A DNA stretch of 46,515 nt from Gammaproteobacteria bacterium (GCA_028293725.1 JAQGOE010000299.1:1-46515), one strand, 5' to 3'. Shown: positions 1-8,490, numbered from the stretch's first letter. Made by a program: numbers and translations. Notes: generated by a model not told the origin, from the sequence alone.

Positions 1-1715
1 CCGCCTTCCGTCCAACCAGCGAATTCAATTTCCGCCACCACCTCAGGTTTCACCCAGTGCACGCGCCGATCGCTCGGCAACTGCACCCGCTCCTCGAACG
101 GACTCTTGTCGGTCTCTACCTTCTTCAGGCGCGCCGTCAGTGTCTTCAGATTCGAGCTGTTGAATCCGGTACCGACTCGACCGACTGGCACGAGGCGGCC
201 GTCCCGGTAAACGCCGGCGATCAGCGAGCGCAGCTGCGGCCCTTCCGATGTCCAGCCGCCAATCACCACTTCGTGGCCGGCGCGGCACTTGGCTTTCTGC
301 CAACTCCCGGTACGGCCAGAGCGATAGGGCGCATCGAGCCGTTTGGAGACGATTCCCTCGAGAGAAGCCTGGCAGGCCGACTCGAGGATCGCGTCGCCCG
401 CCGCTTCGAGATGCTCGAGATAGCGGATGTGCGCGGTAGTCTTTCGCGACTGAGAATCCAACATCTCCTCGAGACGGCGTTTCCGTTCCGCCAACGGCAG
501 GCTACGCAGATCCTCTCCGTCTACGAACAGCAGATCGAAAACGAAGAACACCAGAGCATCCCCGCGCCCCTCCGACAAAGCCGTCTGCAGAGCCGAGAAG
601 TCGGGCTCACCCTTCGCATTCAAAGCAACCGCCTCACCATCGAGGATGCAATCGGGCAAGTCCTGCGCAGCGTCGGCAATTGACTCGAACTTAGCCGTCC
701 AATCCAGGCCCTTGCGCGTTTTCAACACCGCGTGCCCGTCCTGAACCCTCAGTTGGAGACGGTAGCCGTCAAGTTTGATTTCGTGAGCCCACCCCGCATC
801 CGCAGGCGGCCGCTCGACGAGCAGGGCGAGTTGGGGCTCGATGAAATCGGGCATGGCGTGATGGGCGCCGCGCTTGACGTCTTTGCGCCCGCGCGATGAC
901 TTCTTCGACGTCGCACGTGCGCTTCGTGATATTCCGGCGCCTACCGCTGCCCGTGACGATCCGGTGCCTACGTCCGCTCGCGACGAGCCCGCGCCTGTGG
1001 AGCCTCCTCGCCGTGCCCCACGACTCTCGTGCGCAGCCGGCGATTCTTCTTCCCTGTTGGAATTCCACACAGCATCCGCACTAGCGCCCTTCCCCTTCGC
1101 CAGCATGAACGGCGTCGGCGCCCGCCCCTTCCCCGCGGCAATCTGCGCCATCGCCCGCCCGGAGGCCACGGAGCGATCCTCCGCCAGAAGCGCATCGTGG
1201 TCGCCCGGACGGGCATACTCGTCACGATGTTTGATCAACAGCCAGTTGGTACGGTTACCGCGAAAGCGGTCGCCCTTCATTCGCACGAGCACCCAGCTAC
1301 CATGCAGGCGGTCGCCCTCGAGCGCGAACTTTAAATCGCCCGCAGCGAAAGCTTCTTGCGCGGACTTGTTGCCTTCGGGCGCCCAGAACCCACGGTCCCA
1401 CAGCTGCACCGTGCCACCACCGTACTGTCCCCCAGGGATCGTCCCCTCGAAGTCACCGTATGCCAGCGGATGATCCTCCACCTCGACGGCCAACCGCTTT
1501 TCGGCCGGATCGAGCGAAGGTCCACGGGTCACCGCCCAGGATTTAAATACTCCGTCGAGCTCGAGGCGCAGATCGTAATGGAGCCGCCTCGCCGCGTGCT
1601 TTTGGATGACGAATCGCGGGTATTCCGCAGGCGCCACATTGACGGCGCCGCTCGGCTCAGCCGTCTGGGTGAAATCGCGCTTATCGCGATATTTCGAAAG
1701 CTTCCGGCTGCCCAT
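1..1715 (-). CDS. ligD: ATP-dependent DNA ligase LigD (partial, C-terminus beyond left edge)
   Basis: Multidomain ligase of bacterial non-homologous end joining, which works with Ku to seal double-strand breaks. About 571 codons are visible. The N-terminal 3'-phosphoesterase domain is clear, with RFVIQKHAARRLHYDLRLEL near residue 35 and the run EVEDHPLAYGDFEGTIPGGQ further on. After a basic Ala/Ser/Gly/Arg linker comes the adenylation domain, whose motif I reads HEIKLDGYR with catalytic Lys about residue 314. The ligase OB-fold segment reaches the window edge, so a C-terminal primase/polymerase domain would lie outside it; the order phosphoesterase-ligase-polymerase is that of Pseudomonas LigD. 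The ATG at 1715 has GGAG seven bases upstream. The frame stays open to base 1. No Ku gene is visible. Confidence 0.95.
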   Translation of the reverse strand, partial: MGSRKLSKYRDKRDFTQTAEPSGAVNVAPAEYPRFVIQKHAARRLHYDLRLELDGVFKSWAVTRGPSLDPAEKRLAVEVEDHPLAYGDFEGTIPGGQYGGGTVQLWDRGFWAPEGNKSAQEAFAAGDLKFALEGDRLHGSWVLVRMKGDRFRGNRTNWLLIKHRDEYARPGDHDALLAEDRSVASGRAMAQIAAGKGRAPTPFMLAKGKGASADAVWNSNREEESPAAHESRGARRGGSTGAGSSRADVGTGSSRAAVGAGISRSARATSKKSSRGRKDVKRGAHHAMPDFIEPQLALLVERPPADAGWAHEIKLDGYRLQLRVQDGHAVLKTRKGLDWTAKFESIADAAQDLPDCILDGEAVALNAKGEPDFSALQTALSEGRGDALVFFVFDLLFVDGEDLRSLPLAERKRRLEEMLDSQSRKTTAHIRYLEHLEAAGDAILESACQASLEGIVSKRLDAPYRSGRTGSWQKAKCRAGHEVVIGGWTSEGPQLRSLIAGVYRDGRLVPVGRVGTGFNSSNLKTLTARLKKVETDKSPFEERVQLPSDRRVHWVKPEVVAEIEFAGWTEG

Positions 1716-1796
1716 CGAATCACTCCGCTCAGTGGAGCTTCGCGTAGCGACAAACGTGCCCGCGCCGCCGCCTTCAAACCGGTGAGGTGTGCGGCG

Positions 1797-2411
1797 TTAC
1801 TTCTTCCGCAACAATCCTTCCGCCGTCATCGCCTCTATCACGTGCGGACGAGCCGCTACCCGCTCCTGAAAAGCCAACAGGTTCGGCCACGGGCTCAGGT
1901 CGAAGCCCACATGGGGAGACCACGTCAGCACCACGAACAGATAGGCATCCGCCACCGAAAACTGCTCCCCGAGCAGGAACGGCTTCGAGCCCAGTCGCTC
2001 CGCCAGCCAGCCCACACGCTTGGCGAGGTTGGCGCGCGCATATTGCTTCAGATCCTCGGGCGCGTTTGGCATGAACAGCGGCGAGAAAGCCTTGTGAATC
2101 TCCGAGTTGATGTAAGCCAACCACTCCGACAAACGGTAGCGCTCGAGGGTACCCGGGGGCGGCGCCAGTTTTGCCGCCGGATTGAGGTCGGCGATGTATT
2201 GCAAGAGCGCGGCGTTCTCGGTCAACACCTCGCCACTGTCCAGGACCAATGCCGGAACGTAACCTTTGGAATTGATCTCGTTGAAGTCGACACCGTCCGA
2301 GGTCTTGCCGGTATGGCGGCTGACTTTGACGAGCTCGAAGGGAATCGCGGCCTCGCGGAGCGCGATGTCCGTGGCAAGTGAGCAGCTACCGGGCCTGGTG
2401 AACAGCTTCAT
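1797..2411 (-). CDS. gst: Glutathione S-transferase, beta-class (GstA-like)
   Basis: Conjugates or reduces electrophiles with glutathione in the cytoplasm. The 204-residue protein opens MKLFTRPGSCSLATDIALRE, closely matching the E. coli GstA N-terminus, including the Cys10 typical of beta-class enzymes. The thioredoxin-like N-domain contains GYVPALVLDSGEVLTENAAL, with the cis-Pro and the Glu-x-Ala glutathione-binding pair. The helical C-domain carries the family SVADAYLF segment. The ATG at 2411 is chosen over the longer frame start because GGAG lies five bases upstream and the protein begins exactly at the family N-terminus. It lies directly upstream of ligD on the same strand, with an 81-base gap. 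Substrate cannot be predicted. Confidence 0.95.
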   Translation of the reverse strand: MKLFTRPGSCSLATDIALREAAIPFELVKVSRHTGKTSDGVDFNEINSKGYVPALVLDSGEVLTENAALLQYIADLNPAAKLAPPPGTLERYRLSEWLAYINSEIHKAFSPLFMPNAPEDLKQYARANLAKRVGWLAERLGSKPFLLGEQFSVADAYLFVVLTWSPHVGFDLSPWPNLLAFQERVAARPHVIEAMTAEGLLRKK

Positions 2412-2562
2412 GGAGTCTCCGTGGTCGTGCCCGGGCCATGCTAACGTTGCCGCAAGGGAGCGCAAGACCCCGTAAGCGGCGTTATCCCTTGTAGCCGGCC
2501 GGCCCCGGATTCATAGTTAGCCGCCGGCGCCCGCGGAACAGGGCGCGAACGCGGGAGAGGCC

Positions 2563-2841
2563 ATGAAACCCATATGGATTGCCGTTGCGGTTCTGACCGC
2601 CACCCTAGCCCTCACAGGCTGCAAGCACCGTAAGGAAGAGCCGGTTCCCGGCCCCAAATCGGGGTGGTCGGCTGCCGCCCAAACCCCCTTGGCCAATGCG
2701 CCCAGCAAGGCGCCCAGGGACATCGGCCGGCACGAAGCCCGCGACCACCACGGCGCGAGCGGAATCTCCTGGTTCCAGGGCACCCTGGAAGAGGCGTTTT
2801 CCCCCACCTGCCACAAGTGCGCCTCGCTATTCCGGCACTGA
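2563..2841 (+). CDS. Small lipoprotein, possibly truncated thioredoxin-like protein
   Basis: Encodes 92 residues with a lipoprotein signal peptide: MKPIW, a hydrophobic stretch, then the lipobox LTGC (Cys20). A strong Shine-Dalgarno (GGGAGAGG) precedes the ATG. The middle is polar and low-complexity. The last third, GISWFQGTLEEAF, resembles the segment that opens periplasmic thioredoxin-fold domains of the DUF255/thioredoxin_7 kind. In those proteins it is soon followed by an LFLYWGA motif. Here the reading is LFRH, stop, GA, so the stop TGA sits where a Trp codon TGG would be expected. It may therefore be a genuine short lipoprotein ending in a CHKC pair or a decayed longer gene. No clear thioredoxin sequence continues downstream. 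The export prediction is firm; the function is unknown. Confidence 0.6.
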   Translation: MKPIWIAVAVLTATLALTGCKHRKEEPVPGPKSGWSAAAQTPLANAPSKAPRDIGRHEARDHHGASGISWFQGTLEEAFSPTCHKCASLFRH

Positions 2842-2878
2842 GGCGCCGACCGGCCTGGGGGACCCCACCCCCCGCCCC

Positions 2879-2909
2879 ATGACCCGAAGGCCGCCTCGGC
2901 TGCTACAAT
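2879..2909 (+). promoter_or_regulatory. Candidate sigma-70 promoter of the tRNA gene
   Basis: A TACAAT -10 box lies at 2904-2909, sixteen bases before the first base of the tRNA. A weak -35 (ATGACC, 2879-2884) lies 19 bases upstream of it. The -10 is good and correctly placed for a stable RNA gene; the -35 and spacing are poor. Confidence 0.45.
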
Positions 2910-2924
2910 CCGTCTCCCTTCAAT

Positions 2925-2997
2925 GGGCCTGTAGCACAGCGGTTAGTGCAGGGGACTCATAATCCCTTGGTCGTAGGTTCAAATCCTACCGGGCCCA
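2925..2997 (+). tRNA. tRNA-Ile2 (CAU anticodon, lysidine type)
   Basis: A complete cloverleaf is readable. The acceptor GGGCCTG pairs with CGGGCCC, the D-stem is GCAC/GTGC, the anticodon stem GGGGA/TCCCT holds loop CTCATAA, the variable loop is TGGTC, and the T-arm is GTAGG/CCTAC with loop TTCAAAT. The anticodon is CAU. The G-A-CTCATAA-TC core and the CTTGGTCG variable region resemble E. coli tRNA-Ile2 (ileX), not elongator or initiator tRNA-Met, so I assign isoleucine. By known biology, TilS converts C34 to lysidine so that the tRNA reads AUA. The discriminator is A, followed by CTA instead of an encoded CCA, so the 3' end would need the CCA-adding enzyme. Confidence 0.93.
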
Positions 2998-3250
2998 CTA
3001 TCCTCCCGCGGGGTCTGTTCCGGCCAACCGCGCATTTCTGAAAAAGTGCGGACCTTCTCGACCATGATGCGGGTCCACTCGAATGCCCAATCATCAAACA
3101 TACTCGTCATCGATACGGCGAGTACCCCCTCAGACCGCATCACGCCGCAATTCACTCATTTGCGTTCTTGCGGGGACAGCAGCGGACGAGTAAGCATATC
3201 GACGGCGCGCGGTTAGAACATCAACGCAGCTCCGCGCGGGAGGCAAGAGC

Positions 3251-4411
3251 ATGTTCGGATCCGACATCCTGGAAGTCGCGACAGGCGTCGTGTTTGTCTT
3301 CGTGCTGATAAGTACGATCTGCACGGCGATGCGCGAATCACTGGAAGCATGGCTGAAGACGCGCGCCTCCTACCTGGAGTTTGGAATTCGCGAATTACTC
3401 CAGGACCGGAAGGGTACGGGCCTTGCAAAAGGCGTGTTCGAGCATCCCCTCGTGTTCGGACTCTATTCCGGCAACTACACGCCTCGCCCTTCTGAAGGGC
3501 GCCCGATCATGTGGAAAAGCGGCGGGAACCTGCCTTCGTACATCCCGTCCGCCAACTTCGCGCTCGCGCTCATGGATATCGCCGCACGCGGTCCCGTTAA
3601 TACGGGCGCAGCCCCCTCCACGGGAGGCAGCTCGTTATCACTAGCCCAGATCCGCGCGCACGTCGGAGAGATCGGCAATCCGCAGGTGCAACGCGCCCTG
3701 CTCACCGCAATAGATTCCGCGCAGGGCGACTTCGATCGCGCCCGCAGCAACATCGAAGCCTGGTACGACAGCGCGATGGATCGGGTTTCCGGCTGGTACA
3801 AGCGCTCGACACAATGGTGTTTGTTCTGGGTTGCGCTGATCCTCGCCGCAGGGTTGAACATCAATACCATCACGATTGCCGACTACCTATATCGCCACGA
3901 CGCCGAACGTTCCGCGCTCGTTTCAACCATCGACAAAACGGCCGCCACGGCGCAGACCAGCGAGACCTACAAGGAAGCGAAGGACGAGCTCGGCGAGCTG
4001 CGCCTCCCGATGGGTTGGAGCGACGGATGGGGCGCGCCCCGGACGCACGCGGAGCGACAGAGAGCGCGAGGCTCGGCACCCATCCCGACGAGCACTTGGC
4101 AGGACGTGATTGCACCCGTACTCGGCTGGATATTCACCGCGTTTGCGGCAACCCTCGGCGCACCATTCTGGTTCGACGTCCTGAATCAAATAATGGTGAT
4201 TCGCTCCACGGTGAAGCCGCACGAGAAGAGCGGCTGGGAAGCCTCGCTCGATCGGCAAACGAAACCGCCGTCGCCGCAGCCCACACTCATCGCGACGGTT
4301 CCCCAGATGGCGGCAAACCAACAGTTGGACAGCAATGACCTATGCGGTGTAGGGGAGATCATCGCCACGCCAGATGACCAACTTCCTCCCGCACTAGGAG
4401 GAGTTTCCTGA
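3251..4411 (+). CDS. Uncharacterised inner-membrane protein
   Basis: A 386-residue protein with no function I can name. An N-terminal membrane segment covers about residues 8-25. A second lies near 190-210 (FWVALILAAG) and a third near 285-310 (VLGWIFTAFAATLG). Between the first two is a soluble region containing NLPSYIPSANFALALMDIAA. I recall this pattern from uncharacterised membrane proteins in other phyla, but cannot search. The tail is Pro-rich and polar. The ATG has GGGAGG eight bases upstream. Its stop lies one base before the start of the amidase gene, so the two are almost certainly cotranscribed and translationally coupled. This suggests a link to cell-wall processing, which is inference only. 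Confidence 0.85.
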   Translation: MFGSDILEVATGVVFVFVLISTICTAMRESLEAWLKTRASYLEFGIRELLQDRKGTGLAKGVFEHPLVFGLYSGNYTPRPSEGRPIMWKSGGNLPSYIPSANFALALMDIAARGPVNTGAAPSTGGSSLSLAQIRAHVGEIGNPQVQRALLTAIDSAQGDFDRARSNIEAWYDSAMDRVSGWYKRSTQWCLFWVALILAAGLNINTITIADYLYRHDAERSALVSTIDKTAATAQTSETYKEAKDELGELRLPMGWSDGWGAPRTHAERQRARGSAPIPTSTWQDVIAPVLGWIFTAFAATLGAPFWFDVLNQIMVIRSTVKPHEKSGWEASLDRQTKPPSPQPTLIATVPQMAANQQLDSNDLCGVGEIIATPDDQLPPALGGVS

Positions 4412-4412
4412 C

Positions 4413-5270
4413 ATGGTGTACTCGCTGGCATGGCTACCCGACGCACTGCTTGGCGCGGGCCTGAAAGTAGCCCCTGTGGACGGATGGGAGATCCGAGGGC
4501 GCGGCGACGTAGGCAGAACACTCGGGATCCTCTGCCACCACACCGCCGGGCCGAAGAACGGCAACATGCCGAGTCTCGACACCATCATTCACGGGCGGCC
4601 GGACCTGAATGGCCCCTTGGCCCAGCTTGGACTGGGGCGCGATGGGACCTTCTATGTCATTGCGGCGGGAAGATGCAATCACGCTGGCTTAGGCGCCTGG
4701 CGCGGGATCAACAGCGGCAACACGAACTTCGTTGGCATCGAGGCGGAAAACACCGGGCTGCCCGATGACACGCCCTGGCCTGCGATCCAGATCGACGCCT
4801 ATCAGCGCGGCGTCGCGGCGATTCTGAAACACGCCGGACTCGGACCCGAGTGTTGCGCCGGACACAAGGAATACGCACCCAACCGCAAGACCGACCCCAC
4901 ACTCAACATGGACAATTTCCGCGCCACCGTGGGCAGCATCTTGTCGGGCGCCGCGCCACAGCCCGTCCTCATTCCCGCCGCAGAGCCGCCCTCGCAACCC
5001 GGGGCCGCGTCCGGTCGTCCCACGCTCCGCCGGGGATCACAGGGTGACCTCGTCAAAGCGGTGCAACGAGACCTCAATTTGGGCGGTGACGGAATTTTCG
5101 GCGGCCGGACCGAAGCGGTCGTCAGAAACTTCCAGAGGACGCACAACATGGTGCCCGACGGTATCGTTGGGCCCAAAACATGGACGGCGCTCGACACCGC
5201 CGCAGCGCTGGCCACTACTGGAGCATCAGCCGCCGGGGCATCAGCCGCCGGGGTGCCAGTCGCCGCCTGA
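4413..5270 (+). CDS. N-acetylmuramoyl-L-alanine amidase with C-terminal peptidoglycan-binding domain
   Basis: Zn-dependent amidase_2 family enzyme that cleaves the lactyl amide between MurNAc and the stem peptide. The catalytic domain covers about residues 30-175: LGILCHHTAG gives the first Zn His (43), CNHAG a conserved His, and AGHKEYAPNRKTDP supplies the later ligands and catalytic residues. Residues about 206-262 form a PG_binding_1 domain (LRRGSQGDLVKAVQRDLN, then DGIVGPKTWTALD). The C-terminus is an Ala/Gly-rich tail with repeated ASAAG. No signal peptide is present, as in phage endolysins, so its route to the wall is unclear. The start ATG is one base after the upstream stop. The 3' end converges on the LacI gene 20 bases away. 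Confidence 0.93.
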   Translation: MVYSLAWLPDALLGAGLKVAPVDGWEIRGRGDVGRTLGILCHHTAGPKNGNMPSLDTIIHGRPDLNGPLAQLGLGRDGTFYVIAAGRCNHAGLGAWRGINSGNTNFVGIEAENTGLPDDTPWPAIQIDAYQRGVAAILKHAGLGPECCAGHKEYAPNRKTDPTLNMDNFRATVGSILSGAAPQPVLIPAAEPPSQPGAASGRPTLRRGSQGDLVKAVQRDLNLGGDGIFGGRTEAVVRNFQRTHNMVPDGIVGPKTWTALDTAAALATTGASAAGASAAGVPVAA

Positions 5271-5290
5271 CACAATCACGCCGGACCCGA

Positions 5291-6364
5291 TCAGGCCCGT
5301 CGCAACCCCCGCCCCTCACCCGCCCCCACCTGCGGGCGCGCCCGATTCGGCGCCGGTCCAGTCGACTGCCGAAAAGTGAGCGTCGACGGCAACATATGCC
5401 TCGAGCTGTCCGCCGGCTCGCCGCGCAACGTACACAACAGCAAGTCAGCGGCCTCCGCTGCCATGTCGGAAATAGGCTGCCGGATCGTCGTGAGAGCCGG
5501 CCACACCTGGCTGGCCAGTGGCGAGTCGTCGAACCCCACGACCGATACGTCTTCCGGCACACCGAGACCCATGCTGTGAGCGACCGATAGCGCTCCGGCG
5601 GCCATCTCGTCGTTACTGGCGAAAATCGCCGTGGGCCGTTTGGCGGGTGCGACATTGAGCAGCTTCCGCGCGCATTGCACCCCCGACGCGTGGGAGTTGT
5701 AGCCCTGCACCACCAGCGTCTTATCCAGCCGTAGCGCACAGGCTCGCAGACCATCGAGATAGCCGCGATACCGATCCATCACGGCCGCATGATCGGGATT
5801 GCCGACGATGAAGCTGATCCGCTGGTGGCCGAGCGACGCGAGCTGCTCGGTCATGCTGGCGCAGCTCTCGCGATCATTGGTAAACACACTCCGGAACGTA
5901 TCGGCATGCTTGCCGGGTGCGATCCGGACGAACGGAATACTGTGGCTCTCGAGTACGTCGCTTACGGAGCCCAGGTCCGACAGCGGTGGGGTGATCATCA
6001 CACCGTCAACACGCGACTGCCGGATGTTGCGGGCCAGATCGTCGGCGAGTGTCGGCGAGTTGTAATCGCACGACTGCATGACGATCTGATATTTCGCGGC
6101 GCGGCTTCTTTCCGTTGCGCCCGCGAGCACGCTCGTGGCGTAGTAGCCGCACGAGACGTCGTACAGCAACCCCAGGAGATACGAACGATTACCGCCGAGT
6201 CCGCGCGCGGATGGGTTGGGGTGATAATCGAGCTTCTCGATCGCCCGTGTCACCCGCTCGCGGATTTGCGGCTTGACGGTTTTTACATTGTTGATAACAC
6301 GGGAAACCGTCTTTATGGAGACGCCGGCGTGTTTCGCGACGTCAATGATTGTTGCGTTTGCCAT
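5291..6364 (-). CDS. LacI-family transcriptional regulator
   Basis: A 357-residue DNA-binding repressor or activator that responds to a sugar ligand. The N-terminal LacI helix-turn-helix is textbook: TIIDVAKHAGVSIKTVSRVI, followed by the hinge helix region NPSARGLGGNRS. The periplasmic-binding-protein-like ligand domain runs to about residue 335 and includes IFASNDEMAAGAL and SVVGFDDSPLASQVWPALTT. The start codon lies inside the 3' end of the GH3 gene (52-base overlap) with a poor Shine-Dalgarno, which suggests translational coupling. It is the last gene of the minus-strand set halogenase-GH3-lacI and is the obvious candidate to control the locus, including the palindromic sites upstream of the TonB receptor. 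The effector is unknown, plausibly a glucoside or oligosaccharide. Confidence 0.95.
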   Translation of the reverse strand: MANATIIDVAKHAGVSIKTVSRVINNVKTVKPQIRERVTRAIEKLDYHPNPSARGLGGNRSYLLGLLYDVSCGYYATSVLAGATERSRAAKYQIVMQSCDYNSPTLADDLARNIRQSRVDGVMITPPLSDLGSVSDVLESHSIPFVRIAPGKHADTFRSVFTNDRESCASMTEQLASLGHQRISFIVGNPDHAAVMDRYRGYLDGLRACALRLDKTLVVQGYNSHASGVQCARKLLNVAPAKRPTAIFASNDEMAAGALSVAHSMGLGVPEDVSVVGFDDSPLASQVWPALTTIRQPISDMAAEAADLLLCTLRGEPADSSRHMLPSTLTFRQSTGPAPNRARPQVGAGEGRGLRRA

Positions 6365-8490
6365 GGCTGCCGTGACAATGGCTCGTCACAATGATGATTG
6401 CAATAGGTCAGCCCGTAACCATAGGGAAACAGCGGAGCGGACGGCGAGTGCGTTTCCTCCGGTCCACCACCTGTCGGCCACGAATAGGACAGTCGTCCTG
6501 TGAAATCGAAATTCACGGCGCCCTTGTTGTTGCGAAACAGAACGTCGGCAATGCCGGCGCCTTCGGTTCCGGGCAGCCACGCGACCACGAACGCGTTCGA
6601 CTCGTGCAATTCAGGAGTTATGCCACGGGGGCGTCCGGTCAGAAAGACCATCACCACGGGGATGCCGCTATGCCGCAACTTGCGAACCAACTGCAGATCG
6701 GGATTTTCCGCGACGGCGGCAGCCCCCGTCCCGCCGGACGCTGCACCGTGGTCGGACAATGACACCGCAACAGGTAGTGCCCACTGCCCGGGCATAGGCG
6801 TCTCGGGCCACGGCAGCGTCAGGTCGGGCGCCGGATTCCCATCCGCCCCCTGAAAATCGAGCGATTTGATATCGCCATGCCACTCGGCGTAGGGATTTTC
6901 ACCGAAAACGACGATCGCCACATCCGGCCGCGAGCGATAACTACCGTCCGCGCTCAAGGTGGCGGTGCCGCGGGCGGCGCTGACCGCCGCACGAATTCCT
7001 TCGAATATGGAAGTCGCGCCCGGGAATTCCGCGTTGCTGTTCTCTGTACCCTGCCATGTCAGAGTCCAACCGCCTGTCTGCTTTTCGATGCTATCAGCGC
7101 CATCACCAGCGACCAGCACATGGGATCTACGGCGCAGAGGCAACAGTGCCCCGTCGTTCTTCAGGAGCACGAGAGACTTGCGCACGGCCTCGCGCGCGAC
7201 CGCACGGTGTTCAGGGGCGCCGAGGAGCGCACGATTATTGGCCACCGTTCGCGACGACGGCCGGCCTTTTTCGAACAACCCCGCACGCATCTTGACCCGC
7301 AGAATCCGGGTGACGGCATCATCGATGCGCGACTCCGGAATATCGCCCGCGCGGACCTGGGCGACGGTGTTCTGAATGAACGCTTTCCAGACTTCCGGCA
7401 CCATGAACAGGTCGATGCCGGCGTTGACCGCCTGGGCGCAGGCGCTCACCGTGCACCCCTGCACCTCGTCGATGCCATTCCAGTCACTCACCACCAGGCC
7501 ATCGAATCCCATCCGGTTCTTGAGCACCTCGGTGATGAGATAGTGCTGGCCGTGGAGCTTGGGGCCCTGCCAACTGTTGTACGACACCATCACCGTCTGC
7601 AGGCCGGCCTGGAGCGCCGCGATGTATCCCTGGGCATGAATATCAAGCAGTTGCTGCTCGGACGACAGGTTGTCCCCACGGTCGACTCCGCGGTCCGTGC
7701 CGCCATCGCCGATGAAGTGTTTCGCCGTGGCCAGAACGTGGTTGTTGTCGAGGAACGATGTCGTCCCGGCCGTACCTTGAAGTCCCTGCACCATACGACC
7801 AGCGTAGGCGCGAACGATGTCAGGGCGATCCGAATATCCCTCGTACGCTCGCCCCCAGCGGCCATCACGCACTACCGCAACGGTCGGAGCAAATGCCCAG
7901 TCGATCGCCGTCACGGCGACCTCGGTCGCCGTCGCCGCGCCGATCCGCTGGATGAGGTCGGGATCATGCGCGGCCCCGAGCCCTACGTTATGGGGAAACA
8001 GGGTCGCCCCGATCACATTGTTATGCCCGTGAACCGCATCGGTTCCCCAGAACACCGGTATCGCAGGGCCTCCCTGCGAGGCATCCATGGAGGCCTCGTA
8101 GTAGCGATCCGCCAGCGCCACCCAGTCCGAGACGGCGGCGTGTTTGTTGTTTCCCGGAAAGGCGCCGCCGCCATTCAGAATGGACCCGAGTCGGTACTTA
8201 CGCACGTCTTCGGGAGTGACATAGCGAATGTCCGCCTGCACCATCTGCGCGACTTTCTGCTCCAGCGTGAGTTGTCCGAGCAACGCCGTGATGCGCGCCT
8301 CCATCCGTGGATCCTTTGCCACGGGCGACGTCACCGCGGGCCACGCCACTTCCTGCGACGACGTGGAGGCACGACCGGTCGCGGGAGAGCTATCAAAGCC
8401 GAACGCTACCGAAGAAATGCCTACAACGATTGAAGAACCCAACAATAATCCGCGCACGACCGTCCGCGATGAATGGAACATCTGCATCAT
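6313..8490 (-). CDS. Glycoside hydrolase family 3 beta-glucosidase, exported
   Basis: A 725-residue GH3 enzyme that removes terminal beta-linked glucose from oligosaccharides. The N-terminus has a signal peptide (hydrophobic LLLGSSIVVGISSVAF, cleavage near AFG). The TIM-barrel domain has WGTDAVHGHNN, AKHFIGDGGT and GLVVSDWNGIDE, with the catalytic nucleophile Asp about residue 336. The alpha/beta sandwich follows (SLVLLKNDGALLPL), and the FPYGYGLTY motif closes the family fold. About 24 unusual residues follow it and overlap the lacI start. The overall architecture is that of exo-1,3/1,4-beta-glucosidases of TonB-receptor loci. Several Met codons crowd the start; a GGGGG tract lies just before the first, so the start may be the second or fourth Met. 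Likely periplasmic. Confidence 0.95.
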   Translation of the reverse strand: MMQMFHSSRTVVRGLLLGSSIVVGISSVAFGFDSSPATGRASTSSQEVAWPAVTSPVAKDPRMEARITALLGQLTLEQKVAQMVQADIRYVTPEDVRKYRLGSILNGGGAFPGNNKHAAVSDWVALADRYYEASMDASQGGPAIPVFWGTDAVHGHNNVIGATLFPHNVGLGAAHDPDLIQRIGAATATEVAVTAIDWAFAPTVAVVRDGRWGRAYEGYSDRPDIVRAYAGRMVQGLQGTAGTTSFLDNNHVLATAKHFIGDGGTDRGVDRGDNLSSEQQLLDIHAQGYIAALQAGLQTVMVSYNSWQGPKLHGQHYLITEVLKNRMGFDGLVVSDWNGIDEVQGCTVSACAQAVNAGIDLFMVPEVWKAFIQNTVAQVRAGDIPESRIDDAVTRILRVKMRAGLFEKGRPSSRTVANNRALLGAPEHRAVAREAVRKSLVLLKNDGALLPLRRRSHVLVAGDGADSIEKQTGGWTLTWQGTENSNAEFPGATSIFEGIRAAVSAARGTATLSADGSYRSRPDVAIVVFGENPYAEWHGDIKSLDFQGADGNPAPDLTLPWPETPMPGQWALPVAVSLSDHGAASGGTGAAAVAENPDLQLVRKLRHSGIPVVMVFLTGRPRGITPELHESNAFVVAWLPGTEGAGIADVLFRNNKGAVNFDFTGRLSYSWPTGGGPEETHSPSAPLFPYGYGLTYCNHHCDEPLSRQPWQTQQSLTSRNTPASP

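Noticed and set aside
1356..2381. 341-codon plus-strand frame opposite ligD and gst
   Set aside because: Arg/His-rich, no family features, antisense to two clear genes; typical GC-driven shadow.
2925..5300. tRNA-adjacent genomic island ending before lacI
   Set aside because: No integrase, no repeat of the tRNA 3' end and no obvious base-composition shift seen.
6877..8433. 518-codon plus-strand frame opposite the GH3 gene
   Set aside because: The GH3 frame has full catalytic motifs; the antisense frame is compositionally a mirror with no domain and no ribosome site.
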